This document shows, piece after piece, positions 27,940-37,952 of a stretch of DNA of 64,000 nucleotides. Position numbers and translations under genes: made by a program. The notes beneath the pieces were generated by a model that had not been told where the DNA came from, searched no databases, and saw nothing but the letters and a program-made list of their open reading frames with translations. Location of the stretch: the NCBI RefSeq assembly GCF_900104795.1, contig NZ_FNTG01000001.1, positions 4,464,001-4,528,000 of the forward strand, in the 5' to 3' direction. Positions within the stretch are counted from its first letter, which is position 1. Every line of letters starts with the position of its first letter. The DNA comes from Burkholderia sp. WP9 (GTDB taxonomy: Bacteria; Pseudomonadota; Gammaproteobacteria; Burkholderiales; Burkholderiaceae).

Positions 27940-28410
27940 ATGTTCAACGCAGTGATCGATGCGCCGTTCGGCAAGGTCGGCATCCGTCTCGAAGGCGAGG
28001 CCGTGCGCGAGATCGTCTATCTGCCGGATTCCATGCAAAGCGTCGCGCCCGACACGCCGTTGGCGAGGCGGGCGGCCGAACAGATCGAACGGTATTTCGA
28101 ACGTGCTTCGGCGAAATTCGAGTTGCCGCTTGCCCCGGTCGGCACCGCATTTCAGAAGCGCGTCTGGCAGGCCATCAGTGACATTGCGCCGGGCGTCGTG
28201 CTGACCTATGGGCAATTGGCGAGGCAACTCGGCAGCGCGCCGCGCGCGGTCGGTCAGGCGTGCGGCGCCAATTACTTTCCGATCGTGATTCCCTGCCATC
28301 GGGTGGTAAGTTCGAGCGGCATCGGCGGTTTTGCGAATCACGCCGAAGATGGTTTCTTCCGCAACGTCAAGCGCTGGCTGCTGGCGCATGAAGGCATTCC
28401 CTACGCATGA
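27940..28410 (+). CDS. ogt: Methylated-DNA--protein-cysteine methyltransferase
   Basis: A 156-aa suicide repair protein transferring alkyl groups from O6-alkylguanine to its own cysteine. The active-site motif IPCHRVVSSSGIGGFA is intact. GTAFQKRVWQAISDIAPG and YGQLARQLGSAPRAVGQACGANYFP form the DNA-binding winged helix. The start MFNAVIDAPFG follows AAGGAG with ideal spacing. Its stop overlaps the xerD start (ATGA), so translation is coupled. There is no Ada activator domain, hence Ogt type. Confidence 0.94.
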   Translation: MFNAVIDAPFGKVGIRLEGEAVREIVYLPDSMQSVAPDTPLARRAAEQIERYFERASAKFELPLAPVGTAFQKRVWQAISDIAPGVVLTYGQLARQLGSAPRAVGQACGANYFPIVIPCHRVVSSSGIGGFANHAEDGFFRNVKRWLLAHEGIPYA

Positions 28411-29342
28411 GCGATACCTTGATCGACGACGCGCCCGCCGCGTCCCCTCTCTTTGTTGCAAGCTCGGCATCGATCGATGCGTTCTGCGACGCACTGTGGC
28501 TCGAACATGGCCTGTCGCGCAACACGCTCGACGCATACCGCCGCGATCTGCGTCTCTTTTGCGAATGGCTCGCGCAGAGCCGCGACGCTTCACTCGACAC
28601 CGCGAGCGAAGCCGATCTGAACGCGTATAGCGCTGCACGCCAGAAGGACAAATCGACTTCGGCAAACCGGCGGCTTTCGGTGTTTCGCCGCTACTACGGT
28701 TGGGCCGTGCGCGAGCATCGCGCGAAGGTCGATCCGACGGTGCGCATCCGCTCGGCGAAACAGCCGCCGCGTTTTCCGTCGACGCTCACCGAAGCGCAAG
28801 TCGAAGCACTGCTCGGCGCGCCCGACATCGATACGCCTTTGGGCCTGCGTGATCGCACGATGCTTGAACTGATGTATGCGAGCGGTTTGCGCGTGACCGA
28901 ACTGGTCACGCTGAAAACCGTGGAAGTGGGACTGAACGAGGGCGTAGTCCGTGTGATGGGCAAGGGCTCGAAGGAGCGCCTGATTCCATTCGGCGAAGAA
29001 GCGCACGGCTGGATCGAACGCTATCTGCGCGAGGCGCGGCCCGTGTTGCTCGGCGCACGCGCAACGGATGCACTGTTCGTGACGAACCGCGCGGAGGGCA
29101 TGACGCGCCAGCAGTTCTGGAACATCATCAAACGCCACGCGTTGGCGGCCGGTGTGAATGCACCTTTGTCGCCGCATACGTTGCGGCACGCGTTCGCCAC
29201 GCATCTGCTCAATCACGGCGCCGATTTGCGTGTCGTGCAACTGCTGCTCGGCCACACGGATATTTCGACCACGCAGATCTACACGCACGTGGCCCGCGAA
29301 CGGTTGAAGTCACTGCATGCGCAGCATCATCCGCGAGGGTGA
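28407..29342 (+). CDS. xerD: Tyrosine recombinase XerD
   Basis: A 311-aa site-specific recombinase that resolves chromosome dimers at dif with XerC. The N-terminal SAM-like core-binding domain (ASIDAFCDALWLEHGLSRNT) precedes a catalytic domain with all active residues: R in YASGLRVTELVTLK, HxxR in LSPHTLRHAFATHLL, H in LLGHTDISTTQ and the nucleophile in IYTHV. Length matches housekeeping XerD rather than an integron or phage integrase. It overlaps ogt by 4 bp. Confidence 0.93.
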   Translation: MSDTLIDDAPAASPLFVASSASIDAFCDALWLEHGLSRNTLDAYRRDLRLFCEWLAQSRDASLDTASEADLNAYSAARQKDKSTSANRRLSVFRRYYGWAVREHRAKVDPTVRIRSAKQPPRFPSTLTEAQVEALLGAPDIDTPLGLRDRTMLELMYASGLRVTELVTLKTVEVGLNEGVVRVMGKGSKERLIPFGEEAHGWIERYLREARPVLLGARATDALFVTNRAEGMTRQQFWNIIKRHALAAGVNAPLSPHTLRHAFATHLLNHGADLRVVQLLLGHTDISTTQIYTHVARERLKSLHAQHHPRG

Positions 29343-29382
29343 TTTGCGCTCGCGATTGCGCTTCGATGCGCTTGGCTCTGGT

Positions 29383-30945
29383 TCAGAGAAACCCGCGCAG
29401 CCGATGCTTCAGAATCTTGCCGGTCGATGCAGCCGGCAACGCGGCGAGTACCTTGACTTCGGCTGGCCGCTTGTACGGCGCGAGACGCTCGCCGCACCAG
29501 TCGATCAATTCGGCGGGCGTGACGTCCGCGCCGGCCATCAACTCGACGAACGCCACCACTTCCTCGTTGCCTTCCACCGCGCGCCCGACCACCGCCGACT
29601 GCACGACCTGCGGATGCGCGTTCAACACATGCTCGACCTCGGCCGGATACACATTGAAGCCCGAGCGGATGATCAGCTCCTTGCTGCGCCCGACGATATG
29701 CAAGGCGCCGTCCGCGTCCTGGCGCGCGAGATCGCCGGTTTTGAGCCAGCCGTCTTCGGTCACGACCGCACGTGTCTGCTCGGGGCCGCGGTAGTAGCCG
29801 AGCATCACGTTCGGACCGCGCACCCATAGCTCGCCGATCTCGCCTTTCGCGGCATCGACACCGTCAAGTCCCACGAAACGCACCTCGACGCCCGGAATGA
29901 CCTCGCCGACCGAGCAGTCGTTGCGCGGCGCGTCGAGCATGGTGTGCGACACGGTCGGGCTGCTCTCGGTCATGCCGTAACCGTTGTGCAGCGGCAGACC
30001 GTAGACGCTCTCCACCTGCGCTTTCAGCGCGGCGTCGAGCGGCGAGCCGCCGGAATACGCGAAGCGCAATTGCGGCGCGGACCACGAGTGGCCGTGCGTG
30101 TGCAGATGCTCGAGCAATTTGGCGTGCATGGCGGGCACACCCTGGAAGATCGATACGCGTTCTTCGGCGAGGGCGCGGCGCACGGCTTCCGGCGCGAAGC
30201 GCGGCACGAGCCGCAAAGTCGCGCCTGCGTGCAGGCTGCCCAGGCACACCGACGCGAAACCATAGACATGCGAAATCGGCAGCACGGCATAAACGACATC
30301 GTCCGGGCCGACTTTGCGCAGGCGGCTCGAGATCGCGGCAATGAAGAGCAGATTGCGATGCGAGAGCATCACGCCCTTCGGTGCGCCAGTCGTGCCGGTG
30401 GTGTAAATCAGCGCGGCGCATTGGCGGTGGTTTTCGGCTTCGACCGGTTCGGCTATCGCCGCGTTGTCCACGGTGTAGGACCACGCGCCGATATCCGGCG
30501 TGATGGCCGGCGCCGCGCTGGCTTGATGCCGCTGCGCGTGCTGCTGGGCATCGGTCGAGCTTTCGGTGGCGTAGGCGACCACGCGAGGCTGCGCATGAGC
30601 GCGGATCGAATCGAGTTCGCCCGCCGACAGGCGCGCGTTCGACACCAGCGCCCACGCGTCGAGCCTCGCGGCTGCGAACAGCAGGACGATCTGCGCGATG
30701 CTGTTCTCCGCGACGATCATCACGCGATCGCCGCCACGCACGCCCCATTCGCGCAGCAGCGCGGTAGCGGCGTCGACGGCTTGCAGCAGTTGCGCGCTGC
30801 TCAAACGGCGCGCATCCTCGATCAAGGCGATATGTTGCGGATCGCGCGCGGCGGCGAGCGCCGGAATGTCGGCGATACGCGCGGGCAGGGCGGCCAGCAG
30901 CGCGGGAATGTCGATCGTGGAACGGGTAGACGAATCTGGGTTCAA
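29383..30945 (-). CDS. AMP-dependent acyl-CoA synthetase/ligase
   Basis: A 520-aa ANL-superfamily enzyme that activates a carboxylic acid as acyl-AMP and then acyl-CoA. Motifs in order: LIYTTGTTGAPKGVMLSH (P-loop), NGYGMTESSPTVSHT, GWLKTGDLARQDADG and RSKELIIRSGFNVYPAEVE, with the C-terminal catalytic Lys in STGKILKHRLR. The start is a TTG at 30945 with AAGGAG 8 bases upstream; no ATG fits. The frame upstream to 31032 lacks family similarity. Acid specificity (long-chain, aryl or cinnamate type) cannot be read from sequence by eye. Confidence 0.88.
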   Translation of the reverse strand: MNPDSSTRSTIDIPALLAALPARIADIPALAAARDPQHIALIEDARRLSSAQLLQAVDAATALLREWGVRGGDRVMIVAENSIAQIVLLFAAARLDAWALVSNARLSAGELDSIRAHAQPRVVAYATESSTDAQQHAQRHQASAAPAITPDIGAWSYTVDNAAIAEPVEAENHRQCAALIYTTGTTGAPKGVMLSHRNLLFIAAISSRLRKVGPDDVVYAVLPISHVYGFASVCLGSLHAGATLRLVPRFAPEAVRRALAEERVSIFQGVPAMHAKLLEHLHTHGHSWSAPQLRFAYSGGSPLDAALKAQVESVYGLPLHNGYGMTESSPTVSHTMLDAPRNDCSVGEVIPGVEVRFVGLDGVDAAKGEIGELWVRGPNVMLGYYRGPEQTRAVVTEDGWLKTGDLARQDADGALHIVGRSKELIIRSGFNVYPAEVEHVLNAHPQVVQSAVVGRAVEGNEEVVAFVELMAGADVTPAELIDWCGERLAPYKRPAEVKVLAALPAASTGKILKHRLRGFL

Positions 30946-31085
30946 CGCTGTCTCCTTGGAACGGCTCGTTGCCCGGCGTGCGGTGCGCCGGAATATTTTC
31001 GAACGATCGTGCCATAATCGCCGGTCCTGCACAATTGACCATTCAGCAAATAGCCGTTGCGGAAAGTCGCCATTACAATGCGCCG

Positions 31086-31577
31086 ATGAGCAAATCCCGA
31101 CACGTCTCCGAAACGCCGGCCACGCAGTTTCTGCGCCGCCACGGCGTCACTTTCGGCGAACATCCTTATGATTATGTCGAGCATGGCGGCACCGGAGAAT
31201 CGGCACGTCAGCTCGGCGTGGACGAACATCACGTCGTGAAGACGCTGGTCATGGAAGACGAGCACGCCAAGCCGCTGATCGTGCTGATGCACGGCGACCG
31301 CACCGTCAGCACCAAGAACCTCGCGCGGCAGATTGGCGCGAAGCGCGTCGAGCCGTGCAAGCCTGAAGTGGCGAACCGGCATTCCGGCTACCTGATCGGC
31401 GGCACCTCGCCGTTCGGCACGAAGAAGCAGATGCCGGTGTATGTCGAGTCGAGCATTCTCGAGATGGACAAGATCTGGTTGAACGGCGGGCGGCGCGGTT
31501 TCCTGGTCAGCATCGAGCCGAAGGTGTTGACGGCGTTGCTGGCGGCAAAGGCGGTTCAGTGCGCGAGCGTCGATTGA
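31086..31577 (+). CDS. ybaK: Cys-tRNA(Pro)/aminoacyl-tRNA deacylase, YbaK/EbsC type
   Basis: A 163-aa trans-editing protein that hydrolyses mischarged Cys-tRNA(Pro). It contains VKTLVMEDEHAKPLIVLMHGDRTVS with the substrate-binding Lys, KNLARQIGAKRVEPCKPEVA, and GYLIGGTSPFGTKKQMPVYVE, the GG.SPFG core of the family. The start MSKSRHVSET gives the normal length. It is divergent from the ligase and precedes plsY by 125 bp on the same strand. Confidence 0.93.
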   Translation: MSKSRHVSETPATQFLRRHGVTFGEHPYDYVEHGGTGESARQLGVDEHHVVKTLVMEDEHAKPLIVLMHGDRTVSTKNLARQIGAKRVEPCKPEVANRHSGYLIGGTSPFGTKKQMPVYVESSILEMDKIWLNGGRRGFLVSIEPKVLTALLAAKAVQCASVD

Positions 31578-31702
31578 CGTTTGCCTGAATGTTTTCCGGG
31601 CGCGCGCGTTCGGTAGAATGTGCGCCGCTTTGTTCCGAGTTGCGCGCCCTGTTGCGGTTGGGGTATCGAGTTTCAGACCGCCGATCCTTTTAAGAGTCCC
31701 AG

Positions 31703-32347
31703 ATGCAAAACCTGATCGTTGCTGCCGTTGCCTACCTGATCGGTTCGGTGTCGTTTGCCGTGATCGTGAGCGCCGCGATGGGCCTCGACGACCCCCGCTC
31801 CTATGGCTCGGGCAACCCGGGCGCCACCAACGTGCTGCGCAGCGGCAGCAAGAAGGCCGCGATTCTCACGCTGATCGGCGACGCGTTCAAGGGCTGGCTG
31901 CCGGTGTGGTTCGTCGTGCATTTCGGCGCGCGCTATGGGCTCGACGAGACTTCGGTGGCGATTGCGTCGGTCGCCGTGTTTCTCGGTCACCTGTATCCGG
32001 TTTTCTTTCGCTTCAAGGGCGGCAAGGGCGTGGCGACCGCGGCGGGCGTGCTGCTCGCGATCAATCCGATCCTCGGCGTGGCGACCCTGCTGACCTGGCT
32101 GATCGTGGCGTTCTTCACGCGCTATTCGTCGCTGGCGGCACTGGCCGCGGCGGTATTCGCGCCGATCTTCGACGGCTTCCTGTTCGGGCCGCATATCATC
32201 GCGCTGGCGATCGTCGTGATGAGTTCGCTGCTGGTGTGGCGCCATCGCGGCAACATCGCCAAGCTGATGCGCGGGCAGGAGAGCCGCATTGGCGACAAGA
32301 AGAAGGCGGATGCGGCGGCGAAGCCGGCGGCGGGGAGCGACGTCTGA
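31703..32347 (+). CDS. plsY: Glycerol-3-phosphate acyltransferase PlsY
   Basis: A 214-aa inner-membrane enzyme transferring acyl from acyl-phosphate to glycerol-3-phosphate, the first step of phospholipid synthesis. The conserved cytoplasmic loops are present: [39 protein letters not shown] and the third near the C-terminus with [16 protein letters not shown]. About five hydrophobic segments are visible. A Lys/Ala-rich tail ([14 protein letters not shown]) is an extension. Converges on yajQ. Confidence 0.96.
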   Translation: MQNLIVAAVAYLIGSVSFAVIVSAAMGLDDPRSYGSGNPGATNVLRSGSKKAAILTLIGDAFKGWLPVWFVVHFGARYGLDETSVAIASVAVFLGHLYPVFFRFKGGKGVATAAGVLLAINPILGVATLLTWLIVAFFTRYSSLAALAAAVFAPIFDGFLFGPHIIALAIVVMSSLLVWRHRGNIAKLMRGQESRIGDKKKADAAAKPAAGSDV

Positions 32348-32388
32348 CGGGTTGATGCATTGGCGCGCGGCGTTCGCGCGCCGAAGCA

Positions 32389-32874
32389 TCAGTCGCGGAA
32401 GTTATTGAAGTCGAGCGGCGTGTCCGTCACGTCCTTGCGCAGCATGGCGATCACGCTTTGCAGATCGTCGCGCTTGCCGCCGGTGATGCGCACCGCGTCG
32501 CCCTGAATGCTCGCCTGGACCTTGATCTTGCTGTCCTTCACGAGGCGCACGATTTTCTTCGACAGATCGCCCGACACGCCTTTCTTGATCTTGATGACCT
32601 GCTTGACCTTGTCGCCGCCGATCTTCTCGATCTTGCCGTAGTCGAGGAAGCGTACGTCCACGTTGCGCTTGGCCATTTTCGACAGCAGCACGTCTTTCAC
32701 CTGGCCGAGTTTGAAATCATCGTCCGCGTAGGCCGTGATTTCGTTTTCCTTGTGTTCGACGCGCGCGTCCGACCCTTTGAAGTCGAAGCGCGTTGAAATT
32801 TCCTTGTTGGACTGCTCGATCGCGTTCTTGACTTCGATCATGTTCGCTTCGCAGACGACGTCAAACGATGGCAT
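32389..32874 (-). CDS. yajQ: YajQ family nucleotide-binding protein (UPF0234)
   Basis: A 161-aa protein of the YajQ family, normal length, beginning [21 protein letters not shown], with [14 protein letters not shown] and a C-terminal [20 protein letters not shown], all strongly conserved. Homologues bind nucleotides, and some bind cyclic di-GMP and act with a regulator. No partner gene lies here, so its role is open. It converges with plsY (41 bp between stops). Confidence 0.95.
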   Translation of the reverse strand: MPSFDVVCEANMIEVKNAIEQSNKEISTRFDFKGSDARVEHKENEITAYADDDFKLGQVKDVLLSKMAKRNVDVRFLDYGKIEKIGGDKVKQVIKIKKGVSGDLSKKIVRLVKDSKIKVQASIQGDAVRITGGKRDDLQSVIAMLRKDVTDTPLDFNNFRD

Positions 32875-33083
32875 TGCTTTCTCCCAATAGTGCTGCGGTG
32901 CGCGACGCAGCCGGCCGGCTGCTCATGAGGCACTCGCTATAATCACGGACCGGACGTTATTTTACCGACGCCGCTCCCTTTTGCCCAAGGCCGCCGCGCA
33001 TTGCCGCGCAGCCCAGGTCCGAAGCCGTTTTCGTAGGCTGCTTATTTCGTCGTTTCATTCGTCGTTTCACTGTTCCCATTCCG

Positions 33084-34124
33084 ATGTCCCACTCCGAATC
33101 CGCCGCATTCATTGCCGGCTATCCGCTGAAGCCGCACAACACCTTCGGCTTCGATGTTCGCGCGCAGTTTGCGTGCCGCATCGAGCGAGAAGAGCAATTG
33201 ATGGCCGCGGTGCGTGATCCGCGCGCAGCCGGCCTGCCGCGCCTCGTGCTCGGCGGCGGCAGCAATGTCGTGCTGACCGGCGACTTTGGCGGGCTGGTGC
33301 TACTGGTCGCGCTGCGGGGCCGCCGCGTGGTACGTGAAGACGATCATGCATGGTACGTCGAAGCGGCCGGCGGCGAGCCGTGGCATGAGTTTGTGGCCTG
33401 GACTTTGTCGCAAGGCATGGCTGGCCTCGAGAACCTCGCGCTGATTCCGGGCACGGTGGGCGCGGCGCCGATCCAGAACATCGGCGCGTACGGGTTGGAG
33501 ATGTGCGAGCGTTTCGCGTCGCTGCGCGCGGTGGAGCTGGCCACGGGCGCCGTGGTCGAGCTGGACGCGCAGGCTTGCCGCTTCAGCTATCGCGACAGTT
33601 TTTTCAAGCGGGAAGGGCGCGAGCGTTTCGTGATTACGTCGGTGACGTTCCGTTTGCCGAAGGTCTGGCAGCCGCGCGCCGGGTATGCGGATCTTGCTCG
33701 CGAACTGGCCGCGAACGGCCACGCCGATACGCCGCCGACCGCGCAGGCCATCTTCGATGCGGTGGTGGCGGTGCGGCGCGCCAAGCTGCCCGATCCGCTG
33801 GAACTCGGCAATGCCGGCAGCTTCTTCAAGAATCCTGTGGTCGAGGCGGCGCAGTTCGAGGCGCTGAAGCTCCGGGAGCCGGAGGTCGTGTCCTATGTGC
33901 AGCCGGATGGCCGGGTGAAGCTCGCCGCCGGCTGGCTGATCGATCGATGCGGCTGGAAAGGTCGCGCGATGGGCGCGGCGGCCGTGCACGAACGGCAGGC
34001 GCTGGTGCTGGTGAATCGCGGCGGCGCGAGCGGCGCGGAGGTGTTGGCGTTGGCGAAAGCGATTCAGCGCGATGTGCTGGAGAGGTTTGGGGTGGAGCTG
34101 GAGGCGGAGCCGGTTTGTTTGTGA
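33084..34124 (+). CDS. murB: UDP-N-acetylenolpyruvoylglucosamine reductase
   Basis: A 346-aa FAD enzyme that reduces UDP-GlcNAc-enolpyruvate to UDP-MurNAc in peptidoglycan synthesis. Motifs: [30 protein letters not shown] (FAD binding), [45 protein letters not shown] (catalytic Ser) and [18 protein letters not shown]. The presence of the YRDS segment marks a type I enzyme, as in E. coli. TATAAT at 32938-32943 is a likely -10 upstream, with a poor -35. The last ~40 codons turn markedly G/T-rich. Confidence 0.96.
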   Translation: MSHSESAAFIAGYPLKPHNTFGFDVRAQFACRIEREEQLMAAVRDPRAAGLPRLVLGGGSNVVLTGDFGGLVLLVALRGRRVVREDDHAWYVEAAGGEPWHEFVAWTLSQGMAGLENLALIPGTVGAAPIQNIGAYGLEMCERFASLRAVELATGAVVELDAQACRFSYRDSFFKREGRERFVITSVTFRLPKVWQPRAGYADLARELAANGHADTPPTAQAIFDAVVAVRRAKLPDPLELGNAGSFFKNPVVEAAQFEALKLREPEVVSYVQPDGRVKLAAGWLIDRCGWKGRAMGAAAVHERQALVLVNRGGASGAEVLALAKAIQRDVLERFGVELEAEPVCL

Positions 34125-34177
34125 TGGGTTGAGTCGGGTTGCTTGGTGCGGATGTGTTGATGCGGATGTGTTGGTGA

Positions 34178-34216
34178 TAAAAAAGGCGCCGGGAGTTTCC
34201 TCCCGGCGCCTTTTTT
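34178..34216. terminator. Bidirectional terminator between murB and argG
   Basis: A near-perfect hairpin: AAAAAAGGCGCCGGGA, a short loop, then TCCCGGCGCCTTTTTT. The flanking A-run and T-run make it work in both directions. Just before it is a 14-bp tandem duplication TGCGGATGTGTTGA/TGCGGATGTGTTGG (34147-34174). Confidence 0.93.
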
Positions 34217-34292
34217 GCGTTTGGCTTCGGCCGCGCCTTTCGGCGCTGAACTTCGCTAGCGCGAAGTTAGCCTGCTGCCAAGCCGTGCTTCA

Positions 34293-35519
34293 TCAATCGC
34301 GCTGACGGCGAGCGTTTTCCGCAATCCGCATACGCAGTGCGTTCAGCTTGATGAACCCGCCAGCGTCGGCCTGGTTGTAAGCGCCGCCGTCGTCGTCGAA
34401 AGTGGCGATGGTCTTGTCGAACAGCGTTTCCTTCGAATCGCGCGCGACGACCGACACGCTGCCCTTGTACAGCTTCACGCGCACCCAGCCGTTGACCTTC
34501 TCTTGCGTATGGTCGATCAGCACCTGGAGCGCACGGCGCTCCGGGCTCCACCAGTAGCCGTTATAGATCAGCGCCGCGTAGCGGGGCATCAGGTCGTCTT
34601 TCAGGTGAGCCACTTCACGGTCGAGCGTGATCGACTCGATGCCGCGGTGCGCCTTCAGCATGATCGTGCCGCCCGGCGTTTCATAGCAGCCGCGCGACTT
34701 CATGCCGACGTAACGGTTTTCCACCAGATCCAGACGGCCAATGCCGTGCTTGCCGCCCAGGCGGTTCAGCTCGGTGAGCATTTCCGCGGCCGACAGACGC
34801 TTGCCGTTGATCGCAACCGGATCGCCGTGCTCGTACTCGATGTCGAGGTATTCAGCCTGGTCCGGCGCCTCTTCCGGCGACACGGTCCAACGCCACATAT
34901 CGGCTTCCGCTTCCGCTTTCGGATCTTCCAGGTGACGGCCTTCGAACGAAATGTGCAGCAGGTTCGCGTCCATCGAATACGGCGCGCCGCCTTGCTTGTG
35001 CTTCATTTCGATCGGAATGCCGGCCTTTTCGGCGTACGCGAGCAGCTTTTCACGCGACAGCAGATCCCATTCGCGCCACGGCGCGATGACCTTGATACCC
35101 GGTTCCAGCGCGTAGTAACCGAGTTCGAAGCGAACCTGGTCGTTGCCCTTGCCGGTTGCGCCGTGCGAGACCGCTTGCGCGCCGGTGGCGCGCGCGATTT
35201 CGATCTGACGCTTGGCGATCAGCGGACGCGCGATCGACGTGCCCAGCAGATACTCGCCTTCATAGATCGTGTTGGCGCGGAACATCGGGAACACGAAGTC
35301 ACGCACGAACTCTTCGCGCAGGTCTTCGATAAAGATGTTTTCCGGCTTGATGCCGAGTTGCAGGGCCTTCTTGCGCGCCGGTTCCAGCTCTTCGCCCTGG
35401 CCGATGTCGGCCGTGAACGTGACGACTTCGGCGTCGTAATTGTCCTGCAACCACTTCAGGATGACGGAGGTGTCGAGGCCGCCCGAATAGGCGAGCACGA
35501 CTTTCTTGATATCGCTCAT
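34293..35519 (-). CDS. argG: Argininosuccinate synthase
   Basis: A 408-aa enzyme that joins citrulline and aspartate with ATP cleavage, the penultimate step of arginine synthesis. The N-type ATP pyrophosphatase loop is [47 protein letters not shown] and [13 protein letters not shown] follow at family positions. Length is normal for the type I enzyme. It lies downstream of argF in the same direction with a 262-bp gap in which I see no gene. Confidence 0.97.
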   Translation of the reverse strand: MSDIKKVVLAYSGGLDTSVILKWLQDNYDAEVVTFTADIGQGEELEPARKKALQLGIKPENIFIEDLREEFVRDFVFPMFRANTIYEGEYLLGTSIARPLIAKRQIEIARATGAQAVSHGATGKGNDQVRFELGYYALEPGIKVIAPWREWDLLSREKLLAYAEKAGIPIEMKHKQGGAPYSMDANLLHISFEGRHLEDPKAEAEADMWRWTVSPEEAPDQAEYLDIEYEHGDPVAINGKRLSAAEMLTELNRLGGKHGIGRLDLVENRYVGMKSRGCYETPGGTIMLKAHRGIESITLDREVAHLKDDLMPRYAALIYNGYWWSPERRALQVLIDHTQEKVNGWVRVKLYKGSVSVVARDSKETLFDKTIATFDDDGGAYNQADAGGFIKLNALRMRIAENARRQRD

Positions 35520-35781
35520 GGTGAACTCGTAGCTGGAGAAAGCGGGAAAACAAGGCGCGCCGGCGGTCCCGGAGCGCGGAAAACCACTATTTTGACACTA
35601 AACCGCCGGTTGCCCGCGTTTTTGGGGCAGTGCGGTGATGTAGCCGGGTCCGCTTGACGCAGTGGACGCCGGCTCGATGCGTGGCGCTAAACGTGGACAC
35701 CTTGCCTCGTATTCAAGGCCCCGTCGCGCTACACGCAGATGCTGCATTAGGTGCTGCATTAAGTGCCGGGCAGCGGCTCGC

Positions 35782-36711
35782 TCAGTGATTCAGCTTGCCG
35801 AGCAGCAGATATTCCATCAAGGCCTTTTGCACGTGCAAACGATTTTCCGCCTCGTCCCACACGACGCTTTGCGGGCCGTCGATCACTTCGGCGCTGACTT
35901 CCTCGCCGCGATGGGCAGGCAGGCAGTGCATAAAGAGCGCATCTGCATTGGCACGCGCCATCATGTCGGCGTCGACGCACCAGTCGGCGAAGGCTTTCTT
36001 GCGCGCTTCGTTCTCGGCCTCGAAGCCCATGCTGGTCCAGACGTCGGTGGTCACGAGGTCGGCGCCCGTGCAGGCCTCGTTCGGATCGTCGAATTCTTCG
36101 TAGAACGGCGCGCTCTCGGCGGCGACCATGGCGCGGTCGAGCTTGTAGCCTGGCGGCGTGGACAGGCGCAGCTTGAAGCCGAGAATCTGCGCGGCTTCGA
36201 TCCACGTGTACAGCATGTTGTTGGCGTCGCCGACCCACGCAACCGTCTTGCCGCGAATCGGACCGCGATGCTCGAAGTACGTGAAGATGTCCGCCAGCAC
36301 CTGGCACGGGTGATATTCGTTGGTCAGCCCGTTGATTACCGGCACGCGCGAATTCTCGGCGAAGCGGGTGAGAATGTCCTGGCCGAACGTGCGGATCATG
36401 ATGATGTCGACCATGCGCGAGATCACTTGCGCTGCGTCTTCGATCGGTTCGCCGCGGCCGAGTTGTGTGTCACGCGTGCTCATGAAAACGGCGTGACCGC
36501 CCAACTGGAAGATGCCGGCTTCGAACGACAGGCGCGTGCGTGTCGAATTTTTTTCGAAGATCATCGCCAGCGTGCGATCGTGCAGTGGATGGTAGGTCTC
36601 GTAGTTCTTGAATTTGCGTTTCAGAATGCGCGCGCGTTCCAGCACGTACTCGTAGTCTTCCAGCGAGAAATCCTTGAACTGCAGGTAGTGGCGAATTTTC
36701 TTGGCGGTCAT
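35782..36711 (-). CDS. argF: Ornithine carbamoyltransferase
   Basis: A 309-aa cytosolic enzyme forming citrulline from ornithine and carbamoyl phosphate. Carbamoyl-phosphate loop EKNSTRTRLSFEAG, GRGEPIEDAAQVISRM, VPVINGLTNEYHPCQVLAD and the active-site MHCLPAHRGEEVS are intact. Encoded upstream of argG in the same direction, giving the two consecutive steps ornithine to argininosuccinate. A structured leader lies directly before its start (36721-36762). Confidence 0.97.
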   Translation of the reverse strand: MTAKKIRHYLQFKDFSLEDYEYVLERARILKRKFKNYETYHPLHDRTLAMIFEKNSTRTRLSFEAGIFQLGGHAVFMSTRDTQLGRGEPIEDAAQVISRMVDIIMIRTFGQDILTRFAENSRVPVINGLTNEYHPCQVLADIFTYFEHRGPIRGKTVAWVGDANNMLYTWIEAAQILGFKLRLSTPPGYKLDRAMVAAESAPFYEEFDDPNEACTGADLVTTDVWTSMGFEAENEARKKAFADWCVDADMMARANADALFMHCLPAHRGEEVSAEVIDGPQSVVWDEAENRLHVQKALMEYLLLGKLNH

Positions 36712-36720
36712 GAAACAAAT

Positions 36721-36762
36721 ACGGCGGTCTCACCCGGCAGGATTGCCGGACGGCGCCGCCGT
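36721..36762 (-). promoter_or_regulatory. Stacked hairpin immediately upstream of argF
   Basis: Within 9 bases of the argF ATG the leader can fold as an outer 7-bp stem (36721-36727 with 36756-36762) containing an inner 6-bp CCGGCA/TGCCGG hairpin (36734-36739 with 36744-36749). It would sit over the ribosome site on the argF mRNA and could limit or control translation. Structure seen by eye; function is inferred. Confidence 0.35.
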
Positions 36763-37148
36763 CGTTTGTGGTAACTCAATGCAGCATAAAGGATTTCGCC
36801 CGATTTGACGAGTCGGCCAAAAGGCCAGGCAAGCCGGCTGAAAGCGTCGCCGATATCTCAGACTTGTCTTGTGTGCGCTGCGGAAAAAGGTCCGCTGCGC
36901 TATAATCTACGGGTTATCCCAAAGCCCAGCAGGCCGGTATTTCGCTTGCGGGACACGGCTCGCGCGGCTCGGAAAGGCCTGCTCGCGGTGTGCCGTCATG
37001 ACAAGCGCAAAGGCGGCTCAGCCGGCCCTTCGCGGTTCCGGTGGTGTGGTTCGCCATCGCGGCATGGTCGGCGAGTCCAGGCAATTCACAGCCGCTTCGC
37101 CGTTCGCTTTGCCGTCATCCCGCTGGGCAGTCACACAGGTATTCCTAC
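36763..37148 (+). promoter_or_regulatory. Promoter-like -10 and long leader of the DUF3579 gene
   Basis: No gene in this stretch. On the plus strand TATAAT at 36901-36906 is a consensus -10 within GCGCTATAATC, but no good -35 lies 16-18 bases upstream. If used, the DUF3579 message has a ~240-base leader of GC-rich sequence with no credible reading frame. The side nearest argF must hold the argF promoter. Confidence 0.4.
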
Positions 37149-37490
37149 ATGGCCGAAGCAGCTCCAACCGAATATTTCATTCAGGGCATCACGTCGACGG
37201 GAAAAAAGTTTCGGCCGAGCGACTGGTCGGAGCGCCTCGCAGGCGTCATGGCGTGCTTCGGCCCCGGTGCAAGGAAGGGGCCGAACGCTTATATGCAGTA
37301 CTCGCTTTACGTCCGGCCGACCATGCTCGGCGACCTCAAGTGCGTGATTCTCGATTCGCGCTTGCGTGACATCGAGCCGATGGCTTTCGACTTCGTCCTC
37401 AACTTCGCGAAAGACAACGACCTTATCGTGACCGAGGCTTGCGAGTTGCCGCCGGAGCATGGTACGCAGCAGACCAAGAACACGCGCTAA
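37149..37490 (+). CDS. DUF3579 domain protein
   Basis: A 113-aa protein with a single DUF3579 domain: EYFIQGITSTGKKFRPSDWS, FGPGARKGPNAYMQYSLYV, CVILDSRLRDIEPMAFDFV. The family is restricted largely to betaproteobacteria and has no known function. It lies between argF and rpsT, an arrangement I recall as conserved in Burkholderia. No signal peptide. Followed by a strong terminator. Confidence 0.9.
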   Translation: MAEAAPTEYFIQGITSTGKKFRPSDWSERLAGVMACFGPGARKGPNAYMQYSLYVRPTMLGDLKCVILDSRLRDIEPMAFDFVLNFAKDNDLIVTEACELPPEHGTQQTKNTR

Positions 37491-37520
37491 GGCGCAAGCC
37501 AGTCGAGTCGGCAAAAACAA

Positions 37521-37545
37521 AAACCCGCCAGCAGCGGGTTTTTTT
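37521..37545 (+). terminator. Terminator of the DUF3579 gene
   Basis: Stem AAACCCGC/GCGGGTTT with a 4-base loop, followed by five further T residues, 31 bp after the stop codon. Confidence 0.9.
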
Positions 37546-37598
37546 GCAACCGAAGCATCGGCGAGTGGGGCGCACGATCGGCCTGCGCCGGTGCCAAG

Positions 37599-37625
37599 CA
37601 AAAAAGCCCGCCGAGGCGGGCCTTT
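37599..37625 (-). terminator. Terminator of rpsT
   Basis: On the minus strand GGCCCGCC-TC-GGCGGGCT is followed by TTTTTTGC. It lies 50 bp after the rpsT stop codon and faces the DUF3579 terminator. Confidence 0.85.
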
Positions 37626-37673
37626 CTGTGCAGCGGAAACAGGAGGTAGCCCACCGAAGCGGGCTGACCGGAA

Positions 37674-37952
37674 TTACTGCGCTGCGGACGCTTGCAGACC
37701 CTTGATGGCTGCAGCGAGGCGGCTCTTATGGCGAGCAGCCTTGTTCTTGTGAACGATGTTCTTGTCGGCAATGATGTCGATGGTCTTCGACGATGCCTGG
37801 AAGATCTCAGCGGCCTTAGCCTTGTCGCCGGCGTCGATCGCCTTGCGGACAGCCTTGATAGCCGTGCGGAACTTCGAGCGCAGTGCCGAGTTGTGCGAGT
37901 TTGCCTTGGCGGCCTGGCGGGCGCGCTTGCGTGCTTGTGCGGAGTTAGCCAT
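37674..37952 (-). CDS. rpsT: 30S ribosomal protein S20
   Basis: A 92-aa basic ribosomal protein that binds 16S rRNA early in 30S assembly. [20 protein letters not shown] and [20 protein letters not shown] are typical, and the C-terminus [17 protein letters not shown] matches the family. Expressed from a consensus-like promoter about 240 bases upstream, giving a long leader; S20 is known in E. coli to repress its own translation. Confidence 0.98.
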   Translation of the reverse strand: MANSAQARKRARQAAKANSHNSALRSKFRTAIKAVRKAIDAGDKAKAAEIFQASSKTIDIIADKNIVHKNKAARHKSRLAAAIKGLQASAAQ

